From Erythrobacter sp. (lineage in GTDB: Bacteria; Pseudomonadota; Alphaproteobacteria; Sphingomonadales; Sphingomonadaceae), in NCBI GenBank assembly GCA_002695185.1, contig NZOF01000096.1:1-64000 (forward strand): a stretch of 64,000 bases of DNA, written 5' to 3'. The notes below the pieces were generated by a model. That model was given only the letters and a program-made list of their open reading frames with translations. It ran no database searches and was not told the origin of the DNA. A program made the position numbers and the translations under genes. Positions 1-9,140 of the stretch are shown here, one piece after another (within the stretch, counting starts at the first letter, position 1; every line of letters starts with the position of its first letter).

Positions 1-148
1 CCCGCGTTACCTTGGCAAGATAGATATTTCCCTTGATCTGCCGTTTGTCGGCGGATTCGAAATCGAACTCCTCAATCCGGTTTCCCTTGAGGACTGCCAC
101 CCGGGTTTCTTCCTGGTGGCGCGCGTCGATGAGCATGCGCGTTGGCAT
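1..148 (-). CDS. rne: Ribonuclease E, N-terminal fragment (runs off window)
   Basis: Read leftward from the ATG at 146-148, the reverse strand encodes 49 residues beginning MPTRMLIDARHQEETRV and continuing through KGNRIEEFDFES to KGNIYLAKVTR. This is the conserved start of RNase E/G, leading into the S1 RNA-binding domain. The gene leaves the window at base 1, so the catalytic part is not visible. A GGAG ribosome site lies just upstream (153-156). RNase E is the essential endonuclease of mRNA decay and rRNA maturation. It is divergent from the amidase gene. Confidence 0.93.
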   Translation of the reverse strand, partial: MPTRMLIDARHQEETRVAVLKGNRIEEFDFESADKRQIKGNIYLAKVTR

Positions 149-587
149 TGATTATTCTCCATGCGCGAGTGCGCAGGCCATGCCCGCTGCAGCTTTCGCG
201 CGTCAGTGTTGGAAATCCGCTGCCCCATGAGGGACCTGCGGGATTTGTGAACCGGCTCGCTCTCTCTGCAGAGGTCCGGGATTTCGTGTCTGCTAGGATT
301 TCCGTCCGCAACTCTGGCGCGGTCCGTCCCGCCATTGCTGCAAGGTGCGAAGGCACCTGCATCATATGGGCCGGGAGGGAGAAGGAATTGTCCAGCATCA
401 ACCTGTTCATTCTGTGCTGCCACCGGAATAGTGGAAGCGTGTGCCGGATCGAGTGACCCTCTTCGTCGCGAATGAAGCGCGCCGATCGGAGGCACTTTGG
501 GCTCGGCTTACAATTCGCTAGCACCGTGGGTATCCAACGGCAACTATATTGCGCTTCCCTGCGCTTACACCCTAACGATCGACGGGC
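149..587. promoter_or_regulatory. 439-bp divergent intergenic region; possible long rne leader
   Basis: There is no convincing gene between the rne start and the amidase start. Short open frames here have no ribosome site and no recognisable protein. The region must hold the promoters of both divergent genes. In enterobacteria rne has a long structured 5' leader used for autoregulation, and a similar leader would fit this space, but I could not define a promoter or a conserved hairpin here. Confidence 0.35.
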
Positions 588-1451
588 ATGTCTCCGCGTA
601 TCAAGCTCATCTCGCTTCTCCTGCTTCCGGCGATGTTGATTGCCGGACTTGTGCTATTTGCGAATGGCGAAGGGCTCAGCGGGAAAGGCGCGGGGTTCAT
701 CCTGAGGACCGACTTGCCTGGCTATGAAGCCGGGGTGGCATTACCGGATATCTCGGGCGATGCCGAGCTGCCGCTGGTCGTCATCGACCCCGGACATGGC
801 GGAGTCGATCCAGGCGCCACTTCCGGCGGGTATGTCGAGAAAGAATTGGTGCTGGCATTGGCCAAAGCTTTACGAGATGAGCTCGAAAGTCAGGATATCG
901 CGCGTGTGGCGCTGACGCGCGACGGCGACAAATATCTCCTCCACAACGAGCGGTACCGGATCGCGCAGCGCCTCGATGCAGATCTGTTCCTGTCGATCCA
1001 TGCCGATAGCGCCGGCGAAATTGCGGATGTCGCAGGTGCCAGCATCTACACGCTATCCAACGAAGCTTCGAGCCGGGCAGCTGCACTTTATGCTGCGCGG
1101 GAAAACGCTTCCGACACGATTGGGGGCGTCGATCTGTCAAAGGAAAGCGACAGCGTAACCAATATCCTGGTAGAGCTTTCGCAGCGTCGCACCCAGGAGC
1201 GGTCCGATCAGTTCGCCCGGCTGATCGAGCAGGAAGGACAGGGAGTAATCCAGTTCCATCCCCAGGCGCGGCGGTCGGCGTGGCTCGCCGTGCTGCGCGC
1301 TCCCGATATTCCCTCCGTTCTTTTCGAAAGCGGCTTCATCTCCAATTCGCAGGATGCCGAACGGCTTGCCTCGCCAGAAGGGCAGAAGCGGTTCGCCGAA
1401 ACGATGGCGCGGGCAATCGGCATATTCTTCGTTCGCCAGTCCGAAAGCTGA
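588..1451 (+). CDS. N-acetylmuramoyl-L-alanine amidase (Amidase_3 family)
   Basis: A 287-residue protein with an N-terminal hydrophobic segment (about residues 5-25, signal anchor or signal peptide) and then a zinc amidase domain. The zinc-site landmarks are visible: the IDPGHGGVDPGA histidine, the glutamate in VEKELVLALA, the histidine in LSIHADS and the terminal VLFESGFISN block. It should cleave the amide between MurNAc and the stem peptide in periplasmic peptidoglycan, as in daughter-cell separation and wall turnover. It is a catalytic domain without an AMIN domain. It lies 61 bp before PBP1A, so a wall hydrolase and a wall synthase are co-oriented. Confidence 0.92.
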   Translation: MSPRIKLISLLLLPAMLIAGLVLFANGEGLSGKGAGFILRTDLPGYEAGVALPDISGDAELPLVVIDPGHGGVDPGATSGGYVEKELVLALAKALRDELESQDIARVALTRDGDKYLLHNERYRIAQRLDADLFLSIHADSAGEIADVAGASIYTLSNEASSRAAALYAARENASDTIGGVDLSKESDSVTNILVELSQRRTQERSDQFARLIEQEGQGVIQFHPQARRSAWLAVLRAPDIPSVLFESGFISNSQDAERLASPEGQKRFAETMARAIGIFFVRQSES

Positions 1452-1512
1452 GGCTGGGCGATTCTTGTTCTGGCAATGTCCAGATTACAAGTGCTAGAGG
1501 CTTCGCCCATAT

Positions 1513-4020
1513 ATGGTTGCCATTCCCGATCTCGCATATGTCCGCCAGCGCCTGACCGGCGATCCTGCGCGCCTGTTCGCCTGGATGAAAGACAATTGGC
1601 ACGATAGCCGGCGGCTGCGTGTCCTTACCTATCTCGTCGGGATCGGGCTCATTCTTCTGGTCCTGGCCTGGGCGTCGCTGGCGCGTAACTTGCCCGAAGC
1701 CGATTCCCTGCTGGAATATGAGACGCCGCTGCCTACCGTCGTACGCGGGGTGGATGGGGAAATCGTCCACTCCTACGCGCGTGAACGGCGCGTGCAGCTC
1801 CAATATGTCGATTTTCCGCAGCCGCTGGTCGAGGCGTTTCTTTCGGCCGAAGACAAGACCTTCTTCAGCCATAGCGGGGTGGACTTCACTGGCACACTGA
1901 ATGCCGTGTTCGACTATGCAACGAAGTATGGTTCGGGCGAGCGCGCGGTCGGCGGTTCGACAATCACTCAGCAGGTCGCCAAGAACCTTTTGCTGGGCGA
2001 CGAATATTCGGTGACCCGCAAGCTCAAGGAGATGATCCTTGCGCAGCGCATCGAACAGGTTCTCACGAAGCAGGAAATCCTCGAGCTTTATCTCAATGAA
2101 ATTCCGCTCGGGCGCCGCAGCTTCGGCGTGCAGGCTGCCGCGCGTGCCTATTTCGACAAGGATGTCGGCGATCTCGATCTGCACGAAACCGCTTTCCTCG
2201 CGATATTGCCGAAAGCGCCCGAGCGGTACGGCCGTGCGCGTTACGAGGATCTCGCAGTTTCGCGCCGCAACTTCGTCCTCGATCAGATGGTCGCCAACGA
2301 CTTCGTCAGCGCCGGAGAAGCCGCGGCAGCGAAAAGCCAGCCGCTCGGGCTGGTGCAGCAACGTTCGGAACGGTCGGCGGATGCCGGCTATTTCCTCGAG
2401 GAAGTGCGCCGCCAGTTGATCGACAAATTCGGTGAAACCGCTGAAGATGGTGGCAACAGCGTCTATGCAGGGGGGCTGTGGGTACGAACCTCGCTCGACA
2501 CCGAGTTGCAGGATGCCGCTCGGGATGCCCTGCGCGCGCAATTGCTGAGCTACCACGGTAACCGCGGCTATACGGGGCCGATTGCGACCCTAAACCCCGA
2601 AAATGGCGATCTGCATGGCCAGCTCGCATCGTCGAACATCTCGATCAATTACAAGGACTGGCAAATCGGCGTAATAACCACTGGCGGGTCCGACGCCAGG
2701 GTCGGTATGACCGATGGCGAGGATTACGATCTGTCCGGCGCTCCGTCGTCGGTTAAGGTCGGCGATGTCATCGCCGTCGAGAAAAGCGGATCCGGCTATG
2801 CAATCCGCGGTGTGCCCGAAGTGTCCGGCGCATTCCTTGCTGAATCGCCGAAGACGGGCCGCGTGCTCGCCATGCAAGGCGGGTTCGACAGCCGGCTCGG
2901 AAGCTTCAATCGCGCCACGCAGGCGCTGCGCCAGCCGGGTTCTACGATCAAGCCCTTCGTTTACGCCTCCGCGCTCGATCACGGTATGACGCCGGCGACG
3001 ATGGTGCCCGATCAGACCTTCTGTGTGTGGCAGGGCGCCAATCTCGGCGAAAAATGCTTCCGGAACTTTGGCGGCGGCGGTGGCGGCGAGCACACGATGC
3101 GTTGGGGTCTCGAGCAGAGCCGCAATCTGATGACGATCCACATTGCCGACGATACCGGCATGCAAAACGTCACGCAGACGATCAAGCGGCTCGGCGTCGG
3201 GGATTACGAACCCTATTATTCTTTCGCGCTTGGTGCTGGTGACACCACTGTTGCGAGAATGGTCAACGGGTATGCCGCGCTTGCGAACTGGGGGCGCCAG
3301 CACGAAGGGTCGGTCATCGACTATGTGCAGGATCGCCGGGGCAAGGTCATCTTCCGCAGCGACAATCGCGAATGCAGCAGTTGCAACATGGATGAATGGG
3401 ACGGGCAGCCCATGCCGCGCTTCGAACCGGGCGGGCGGCAGGTTCTCGACCCACGCACCGCTTTCCAGGTGGTGCACATGTTGCAGGGCGTCGTCACGCG
3501 CGGAACGGCTGTTCGACTGCGGAGCCTCGAATTGCCGCTGTTTGGCAAGACCGGCACCACAAATGGCCCGACCAATGCATGGTTCGTGGGCGGAACGCCG
3601 GACATTATCGCGGGCATGTATGTCGGCTTCGACCAGCCGCGCAATCTCGGCGGATGGGTGCAGGGTGGCAATACCGCCGCACCGATCATGAAACGTTTCA
3701 TCGAAAGCACGCGGGAGCGCTGGACTTCGGACGACTTCATTGCGCCTCCGGGCATCCGGATGGTCAAGATCGACCGCCGCACCGGCAAGCGTGTATTCGA
3801 AGGGACTCCGTCCAACGATCCCAAAGCTGCCGTAATTTGGGAAGCGTTCAAACCCGACACCGAACCGTCCCGTTCGACCCGTTCCGACGAACTGGCCGCG
3901 CGGCGCAGCGAGATCCTCGATCTCATCCGCAGGGCCAGAGAGGGCGTCAAAGCTCCGCGGCGGGCAGCGCGCGAAGAAGTTCAGGAAGATTTCGTCGAGG
4001 ATCAAGGCGGTATCTATTAG
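1513..4020 (+). CDS. mrcA: Penicillin-binding protein 1A (bifunctional transglycosylase/transpeptidase)
   Basis: An 835-residue class A PBP. There is one N-terminal membrane segment (about residues 35-58), a glycosyltransferase domain with the catalytic glutamate in SAEDKTFFSHSGVDF and the motif GGSTITQQVAKN, an OB-like insert, and a transpeptidase domain with SxxK in GSTIKPF, SxN in EQSRN and KTG in FGKTGTTN. It polymerises and cross-links peptidoglycan at the inner membrane. The C-terminus is a charged tail. An AGAGG element precedes the ATG. The neighbours, an amidase upstream and prfB downstream, match the order I know from sphingomonads. Confidence 0.96.
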   Translation: MVAIPDLAYVRQRLTGDPARLFAWMKDNWHDSRRLRVLTYLVGIGLILLVLAWASLARNLPEADSLLEYETPLPTVVRGVDGEIVHSYARERRVQLQYVDFPQPLVEAFLSAEDKTFFSHSGVDFTGTLNAVFDYATKYGSGERAVGGSTITQQVAKNLLLGDEYSVTRKLKEMILAQRIEQVLTKQEILELYLNEIPLGRRSFGVQAAARAYFDKDVGDLDLHETAFLAILPKAPERYGRARYEDLAVSRRNFVLDQMVANDFVSAGEAAAAKSQPLGLVQQRSERSADAGYFLEEVRRQLIDKFGETAEDGGNSVYAGGLWVRTSLDTELQDAARDALRAQLLSYHGNRGYTGPIATLNPENGDLHGQLASSNISINYKDWQIGVITTGGSDARVGMTDGEDYDLSGAPSSVKVGDVIAVEKSGSGYAIRGVPEVSGAFLAESPKTGRVLAMQGGFDSRLGSFNRATQALRQPGSTIKPFVYASALDHGMTPATMVPDQTFCVWQGANLGEKCFRNFGGGGGGEHTMRWGLEQSRNLMTIHIADDTGMQNVTQTIKRLGVGDYEPYYSFALGAGDTTVARMVNGYAALANWGRQHEGSVIDYVQDRRGKVIFRSDNRECSSCNMDEWDGQPMPRFEPGGRQVLDPRTAFQVVHMLQGVVTRGTAVRLRSLELPLFGKTGTTNGPTNAWFVGGTPDIIAGMYVGFDQPRNLGGWVQGGNTAAPIMKRFIESTRERWTSDDFIAPPGIRMVKIDRRTGKRVFEGTPSNDPKAAVIWEAFKPDTEPSRSTRSDELAARRSEILDLIRRAREGVKAPRRAAREEVQEDFVEDQGGIY

Positions 4021-4059
4021 ACCGCGCGGGCGCCGCGGCGCCTTCGCTTTACAATCGTC

Positions 4060-4082
4060 GCCCGCACGTTAGGTGGGCGGGC
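4060..4082 (+). terminator. Hairpin between mrcA and prfB
   Basis: The sequence GCCCGC (4060-4065) pairs with GCGGGC (4077-4082) and is followed by ATATCGTTTT. It could attenuate mrcA transcription, but the run of T is short and the prfB ribosome site lies right behind it, so it may only be a spacer structure. Confidence 0.3.
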
Positions 4083-4105
4083 ATATCGTTTTGAGGAATT
4101 GACCT

Positions 4106-5233
4106 ATGCGTGCCGAAGGGCAGGCCAATATCGACCGCATCGAAGCCGCGCTGGCGCTGGTTCGCCAGTCGCTCGACTGGGAACGTGCGCTACGCCGCCT
4201 CGACGAGCTGGATGCGCGCGTACAGGACCCCACCTTGTGGGACGATCCAAAGCAGGCGCAAGCAATTACTCAGGAGCAGAAGCGCCTCGAAACCGCGATC
4301 AACACTGTTCGCGAAATCGAGAGCGAAATGAGCGATGCCATCGAGTTCGTCTCTATGGGCGAGGCTGAGGGTGACGATGAGATCGTCCGTGAAGGTCTAA
4401 CCAGCCTCGAAACGCTGGCCGACCGCGCCGATCGCGACAAGGTTCAGGCCCTGCTTTCTGGCGAGGCGGATGGCAACGACACCTACTTGGAAATCCACGC
4501 GGGTGCTGGCGGGACCGAAAGCCAGGACTGGGCGGAAATGCTTTTCCGTATGTATGCCCGCTGGGCCGAACGGCGCGGCTTCAAGGTTGAGACGGTCGAA
4601 CATCAATCGGGCGATCAAGCCGGCATCAAGAGCGCCACGCTGCTGCTCAAGGGCGAAAATGCGTATGGCTATGCAAAGACCGAAAGCGGTGTACACCGTC
4701 TGGTCCGGATCAGCCCTTACGATAGTTCGGCTCGCCGCCATACCAGCTTCAGCTCGGTCTGGGTCTATCCGGTTATCGACGACGATATTGATATCGAAAT
4801 CAATCCGTCGGACCTCAAGATCGACACCTATCGCGCATCCGGGGCCGGCGGTCAGCACGTGAATACGACCGATTCAGCAGTGCGTATCACCCACCAACCC
4901 AGCGGCATTGTGGTGGCCAGCCAGAACGATCGTAGCCAGCACAAGAACAAGGCAACCGCCATGAACATGCTGAAGGCACGGCTGTTCGAACGCGAGATGG
5001 CTGAACGCGAGGCCGCTGCATCCGGTGAATACCAGGAAAAAAGCGATATTGGGTGGGGGCACCAGATCCGCAGTTATGTCCTGCAGCCTTATCAGATGGT
5101 CAAGGATCTGCGCACCGGTGTCACTTCGCCCACTCCCGACGATGTTCTGGATGGGGCGCTCGACCCCTTCATTTCCGCCGCACTCGCTCAGCGTGTAACT
5201 GGCGAAACTGTCGAGGTAGAGGACGCCGATTGA
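4106..5233 (+). CDS. prfB: Peptide chain release factor 2
   Basis: RF2 recognises UGA and UAA stop codons and triggers peptide release. The 375-residue frame contains the peptidyl-hydrolysis motif GGQ (RASGAGGQHVNTTDSA). At the codon-recognition loop it has SPY (VRISPYDSSARRHTSF), where the textbook RF2 tripeptide is SPF. The frame is continuous from the ATG: no internal in-frame UGA near codon 26, so the programmed frameshift known from E. coli prfB is absent. GAGGAATT is the ribosome site. The stop codon overlaps the start of the next gene (TGATG). Confidence 0.97.
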   Translation: MRAEGQANIDRIEAALALVRQSLDWERALRRLDELDARVQDPTLWDDPKQAQAITQEQKRLETAINTVREIESEMSDAIEFVSMGEAEGDDEIVREGLTSLETLADRADRDKVQALLSGEADGNDTYLEIHAGAGGTESQDWAEMLFRMYARWAERRGFKVETVEHQSGDQAGIKSATLLLKGENAYGYAKTESGVHRLVRISPYDSSARRHTSFSSVWVYPVIDDDIDIEINPSDLKIDTYRASGAGGQHVNTTDSAVRITHQPSGIVVASQNDRSQHKNKATAMNMLKARLFEREMAEREAAASGEYQEKSDIGWGHQIRSYVLQPYQMVKDLRTGVTSPTPDDVLDGALDPFISAALAQRVTGETVEVEDAD

Positions 5234-5943
5234 TGCGGTGCACGCCGTTCGCCCTGACGGTGGCCGTCCTGTTTTCAGCGTGTTCGGGGGAGGGCGTAAG
5301 CAACTCCACTTTTCCCGAACCGGACCGGCCGGTCTCGGAAGCCGGATCGAACCAGTTTTCGACAGAGACCCAGCGCGATAGTCGTGGCGAGGCACAGACG
5401 GTCATGGATCTAGCGGAAATTCAGCCGGGAATGACTGTGGCGGATATTGGCGCTGGGAATGGATATTACACCGTCCGCCTTGCCGAACGGGTGGGATCCG
5501 AGGGCCGTGTCCTGGCTCAGGATATCGATGAGCAGGCACTCGGTCGTCTTGCCCGGCGAGTCGAGCGCTATCGTCTGGACAACGTTTCGATACGAAGCGG
5601 CGAATTTTCAGATCCCAAGCTGCCCGACAACAGCTTCGACCGCATCTTCATGGTCCATATGTACCATGAAATCGAACAGCCTTACGAGTTCCTATGGCGG
5701 ATGTGGCCAGCCTTGCGCGCCGAAGGCCAGGTCATCGTCGTAGATATCGATCGGCCCACTGATGCACATGGTATCGATCCCTTGCTGCTGTCCTGCGAGT
5801 TTAGCCGCGTCGGCTATGAACTGGTAGCTTTCAAGGACGCGCCCGAGCTGTCCGGGTACTATGCACAGTTCAAGGCAACGGCTAACAGGCCGGAGCCCGG
5901 AGAGATCAAGCCCTGCCGGAGCGATAGCATAGCGCAGGGCTGA
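5233..5943 (+). CDS. Predicted lipoprotein class I SAM-dependent methyltransferase
   Basis: The start overlaps the prfB stop by one base, giving 236 residues; longer upstream frames lie inside prfB and are rejected. Residues 1-17 form a lipoprotein signal peptide ending LFSAC, with Cys17 the predicted lipidation site. A Rossmann methyltransferase fold follows: SAM-binding motif VADIGAGNGYYTV (about residues 69-81), acidic LAQDID (about 95-99), and DRIFMVHMYHEIEQ in the motif II/post-motif region. The substrate is unknown. The oddity is a SAM-binding fold sent across the inner membrane, where SAM is not expected. Confidence 0.75.
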   Translation: MRCTPFALTVAVLFSACSGEGVSNSTFPEPDRPVSEAGSNQFSTETQRDSRGEAQTVMDLAEIQPGMTVADIGAGNGYYTVRLAERVGSEGRVLAQDIDEQALGRLARRVERYRLDNVSIRSGEFSDPKLPDNSFDRIFMVHMYHEIEQPYEFLWRMWPALRAEGQVIVVDIDRPTDAHGIDPLLLSCEFSRVGYELVAFKDAPELSGYYAQFKATANRPEPGEIKPCRSDSIAQG

Positions 5944-5982
5944 AGCCGCAGTTGCGGCTGAATGCAAAAAGAGAGAAATCAC

Positions 5983-7389
5983 ATGAGTTTCAAGGGTCTG
6001 ACCCCGATTGTTTACGGCGGGCGTGAAGTCTGGCCGCTAATCGAAGGCGGGAAGGGTGTTTCGGCGACGAATCACCTTAGCTCGGGAGCCTGGGCCGCCG
6101 CAGGGGGCATCGGCACGGTTAGTGCTGTGAACGCCGATACATACGATGAAGATGGCAATCCCGTACCGCAGGTATATCCGCAGGCAACCCGCGTAGAGCG
6201 CTTCGAGCAGCTGGTTCGCTATGGCATCGACGGCGCCACCGAACAGGTAAAGCGCGCCTACGAAATTGCCGATGGGAAGGGCGCCATCAATATCAATGTG
6301 CTGTGGGAAATGGGCGGTGCACAGCGCGTGATGGAAGGCGTGCTGGAAAATTGCCCTGGCATGGTCACCGGCGTCACCTGCGGTGCAGGAATGCCCTACA
6401 AGCTCGCCGAAATCGCGGCTCACCACAAAGTATACTATCTACCGATCGTCAGTTCGGCCCGCGCTTTTCGTGCTTTGTGGAAGCGCAGCTATTCCAAGGT
6501 GCCCGAATGGCTGGCAGCAGTCGTTTACGAAGATCCCTGGCTCGCTGGCGGCCATAACGGCCTTTCTAACGCCGAGGACCCGACCAAGCCGGAAGATCCG
6601 TACCCGCGCGTGAAAGCTTTGCGCGATACCATGCGCAAGGAAGGCGTTTCGGAAGATGTCGCGATCGTCATGGCAGGCGGCGTTTGGTTCCTGCGCGAAT
6701 GGAATGACTGGATCGACAATCCCGAGCTTGGCAAGATCGCTTTTCAATTCGGAACGCGCCCGTTGCTCACGCATGAAAGCCCGATCCCACAGGTCTGGAA
6801 AGATATGCTGCGCACGGTCGAGCCGGGCGACGTCCTGCTGCACAAGTTCAGCCCGACCGGCTTCTATTCCAGCGCCGTGAAGACGCCGTTTCTGTACGAT
6901 CTCATGCATCGCAGCGAGCGGCAGATCCCGATATTCAAACGTGACGAAGAGGAAGGCACCATTCCTCTGATGGATCATGGCAAAGCGAAATATTTCTTCG
7001 TTCACCCGGGTGACCAGAGAAAGGCCCAGGCCTGGATGCACGAGGGCTTCACCGAAGCGCTCAAGACTCCCGACGACACCGTGGTTTTCGTAACTCCTGA
7101 AAGTGCTGAACAGATTCGCGCCGATCAGCAAGCCTGCATGGGATGCCTGTCTCATTGTCAGTTCTCCAGCTGGAAGGATCACGACAATCACACGACCGGT
7201 CGCCTTGCCGACCCGCGCAGCTTCTGCATACAGAAGACCCTGCAGGACATCGCGCATGGCGGTGATCCGGACGAAAATCTCGCATTCGCGGGACATGCAG
7301 CTTATCGTTTCAAGCAGGATCCTTTCTACTCGAACAACTTTACGCCCACTGTGGCGCAGTTGGTCGAACGGATTTTGGAAGGCGATTGA
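5983..7389 (+). CDS. Nitronate monooxygenase-like FMN enzyme with C-terminal Cys-rich motif
   Basis: The start at 5983 is preferred over the in-frame ATG at 5962, because GAGAGAAA precedes it and the protein then begins MSFKGLTPIV. The 468 residues resemble the nitronate monooxygenase / 2-nitropropane dioxygenase TIM-barrel family (SAGAW-like SSGAWAAAGGIGTVSA, VTGVTCGAGMPYKLAE). It is about 100 residues longer than typical members. The extra C-terminal part holds Cys385, Cys388, Cys392 (CMGCLSHC) and Cys415 (SFCIQ), spaced like the iron-sulphur ligands of 2,4-dienoyl-CoA reductase-type flavoproteins. Substrate unknown. It follows the lipoprotein methyltransferase by 39 bp. Confidence 0.75.
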   Translation: MSFKGLTPIVYGGREVWPLIEGGKGVSATNHLSSGAWAAAGGIGTVSAVNADTYDEDGNPVPQVYPQATRVERFEQLVRYGIDGATEQVKRAYEIADGKGAININVLWEMGGAQRVMEGVLENCPGMVTGVTCGAGMPYKLAEIAAHHKVYYLPIVSSARAFRALWKRSYSKVPEWLAAVVYEDPWLAGGHNGLSNAEDPTKPEDPYPRVKALRDTMRKEGVSEDVAIVMAGGVWFLREWNDWIDNPELGKIAFQFGTRPLLTHESPIPQVWKDMLRTVEPGDVLLHKFSPTGFYSSAVKTPFLYDLMHRSERQIPIFKRDEEEGTIPLMDHGKAKYFFVHPGDQRKAQAWMHEGFTEALKTPDDTVVFVTPESAEQIRADQQACMGCLSHCQFSSWKDHDNHTTGRLADPRSFCIQKTLQDIAHGGDPDENLAFAGHAAYRFKQDPFYSNNFTPTVAQLVERILEGD

Positions 7390-7397
7390 TCTTGATG

Positions 7398-7422
7398 CGG
7401 GTGGGGGACAATCCTCCACCCG
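7398..7422 (+). terminator. GC-rich hairpin after the nitronate monooxygenase-like gene
   Basis: CGGGTGG (7398-7404) pairs with CCACCCG (7416-7422), and an inner GG/CC pair extends the stem. It begins 9 bases after the stop codon. There is no clean T run after it, so its role as an intrinsic terminator is only suggested by position and stem strength. Confidence 0.45.
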
Positions 7423-7545
7423 GACAGAATAGGGTCAAGTTGGTATAAGAGATGGATATCACTTTGCGGGAACGGATTAAGCGTCACTGCACCACGTCTG
7501 TTTAGCGAATACCCTGAACAATATTAGGCGGGACAAAGGTTTAGG

Positions 7546-7559
7546 TTAGGAAATCCTAA
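7546..7559. promoter_or_regulatory. Inverted repeat upstream of chemoreceptor gene
   Basis: TTAGGA (7546-7551) and TCCTAA (7554-7559) form a near-perfect palindrome with a two-base spacer, 64 bases before the GTG start of the PAS chemoreceptor. The surrounding 7440-7620 stretch is AT-richer than its neighbours and has no gene. This could be an operator or part of the promoter; no regulator is identified. Confidence 0.35.
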
Positions 7560-7622
7560 TCCTTCATTTACCAATGTGCTCCTAGGAGGCGCCCGTAACG
7601 AAGCATCCGCGGAGCCCCTCGA

Positions 7623-8672
7623 GTGAACGATTCCCTGAAATTCCGCTCCGCGTGGGACGCGGTGTGCCGTTCCCAAGCGGTTGCCGAGTTTACCCCCGAA
7701 GGGCACGTGCTCTGGGCGAATGATCTTTTCTGCTCATCGATGGGATACGAACTCGAAAATATCGTGGATCGGCATCATTCGCTCTTCTGCGAGTCGACAC
7801 TTCGCAACTCTAGAGAATACCGAGAGTTCTGGGATAAGCTGGGTGCAGGGAACTACGACGAGGGTACTTACCGAAGAGTTCGGCGAGACGGCTCTCCGAT
7901 CTATCTTCGTGCAACATACAATCCCGTATTCGACGAGGAAGGTAACTGCGATCGCATCCTGAAGATCGCGGCAGACGTAACCGGTGAATTTGAAGCAGCA
8001 GCCGATACCGCGGGAAAAACCGAGGCCTTCAACAGATCCTATGCCGTCATCGAATTCGGACTCGATGGAACGATCTTGTCGGCCAATTCAAATTTTCTCG
8101 ATCTGATGGGCTATCGCCTGGATGATGTCGTAGGCAAGCACCATCGGATTTTCTGCGAGAATGCTTATGCGTCGAGCGCCGAATATGCTCGTTTCTGGGA
8201 GCAATTAGGGCAGGGACGCTTTGAGGCCGGTCTCTATTGCCGCAAGCGCCGCGATGGCGGCGATGTATGGTTACAGGCAACATACAATCCGGTGATGAAT
8301 GCCGAAGGCAAACCCGTAAAGGTCGTGAAACTGGCGACGGATGTCACTTATCAGATCGGTCTGGAGCGGGAAGCGAAGGATGCGCTCGAGGACAGCCGCA
8401 CGCTGGAAGCGCGCATCGGACAGCAGAATCAACGCCTAGAAGAGACGATGAGAGAGGTCGCGAATATCGTCTCGACCATTGACGGTATCGCTAACCAGAC
8501 GACCATGCTGGCTCTCAACGCAACGATCGAGGCAGCCCATGCCGGTGAGAACGGTCGCGGTTTTGCCGTGGTTGCCAGCGAAGTGAAGAAGCTTGCGCAG
8601 GACACCCGGGACGCGACGACCCAGGCCGCGCAGATGATCAAGGGAAGCGGGCGGGCAAGGCTGGTAGCTTAG
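7623..8672 (+). CDS. Soluble PAS-PAS methyl-accepting chemotaxis-type protein, short signalling domain
   Basis: GTG start with GGAG upstream. The 349 residues contain two tandem PAS domains (about 12-120 and 135-245) that are clear duplicates (HHSLFCE / [16 protein letters not shown] / YNPVMNAEG). A chemoreceptor signalling hairpin follows, with its conserved tip near residues 288-325 ([19 protein letters not shown]). There is no membrane segment. The C-terminus ends about 25 residues after the tip, so the returning helix of the four-helix bundle and the second methylation region are missing. It may sense redox or a ligand in the cytoplasm and signal through CheA/CheW or another partner. Its end overlaps the convergent next gene by four bases. 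Confidence 0.8.
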   Translation: MNDSLKFRSAWDAVCRSQAVAEFTPEGHVLWANDLFCSSMGYELENIVDRHHSLFCESTLRNSREYREFWDKLGAGNYDEGTYRRVRRDGSPIYLRATYNPVFDEEGNCDRILKIAADVTGEFEAAADTAGKTEAFNRSYAVIEFGLDGTILSANSNFLDLMGYRLDDVVGKHHRIFCENAYASSAEYARFWEQLGQGRFEAGLYCRKRRDGGDVWLQATYNPVMNAEGKPVKVVKLATDVTYQIGLEREAKDALEDSRTLEARIGQQNQRLEETMREVANIVSTIDGIANQTTMLALNATIEAAHAGENGRGFAVVASEVKKLAQDTRDATTQAAQMIKGSGRARLVA

Positions 8673-9097
8673 CGCCAGAGCTGCATCGAACGGATCGCGT
8701 CGGGCATCTTCGGATCCGTATCGGGACGGGAAATCGTCCGTTCGACCATGCGCCATTTGCGGCGCACTTTGCTCTTCTGCCACAGGTCCATCAGCCAGGT
8801 TTCACCTGACCATTCATCATTGCCCATGGTGGCATCCAGGGTCATCCGGGTCGCGAACACCGCGACGGAACCGTGGCGTCGAACGTAAACCTCATCGAAC
8901 CGATAGCCATTGCAACGGAACCGCGTCGTCGCCGCTTCAAGCCAGCTAGCCCGGTCGAGAATGGCGGGACTCTTCGAACCCAGGAGAAAGATGAAATCCC
9001 GCGCTGCGAGCGCTTTCATCTGGTTGCGGTCGCGCTGGACCCAGCTGCGCATCCACTGATGTTCGAGCGCTTCGATGCGGGTTGCAAATTCATTCAT
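8669..9097 (-). CDS. NTF2-like / SnoaL-like protein (DUF4440 type)
   Basis: 142 residues with the typical cone-fold pattern: an N-terminal helix ([20 protein letters not shown]), FIFLLG, a middle segment with [15 protein letters not shown], and a C-terminal strand with [21 protein letters not shown]. Such proteins are small ligand-binding proteins or isomerase-like enzymes, but the family does not predict one reaction. It is convergent with the chemoreceptor gene and 43 bp downstream of the dehydrogenase gene in the same direction, so it may be cotranscribed with that gene. Confidence 0.7.
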   Translation of the reverse strand: MNEFATRIEALEHQWMRSWVQRDRNQMKALAARDFIFLLGSKSPAILDRASWLEAATTRFRCNGYRFDEVYVRRHGSVAVFATRMTLDATMGNDEWSGETWLMDLWQKSKVRRKWRMVERTISRPDTDPKMPDAIRSMQLWR

Positions 9098-9140
9098 GGC
9101 TGCAGCCGATTACAGCATCACATGGGTTCGGCAAGGGAGG

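Noticed and set aside
2590..4005. 471-codon reverse frame opposite PBP1A
   Set aside because: Composition-driven shadow of a confident gene; no homology visible.
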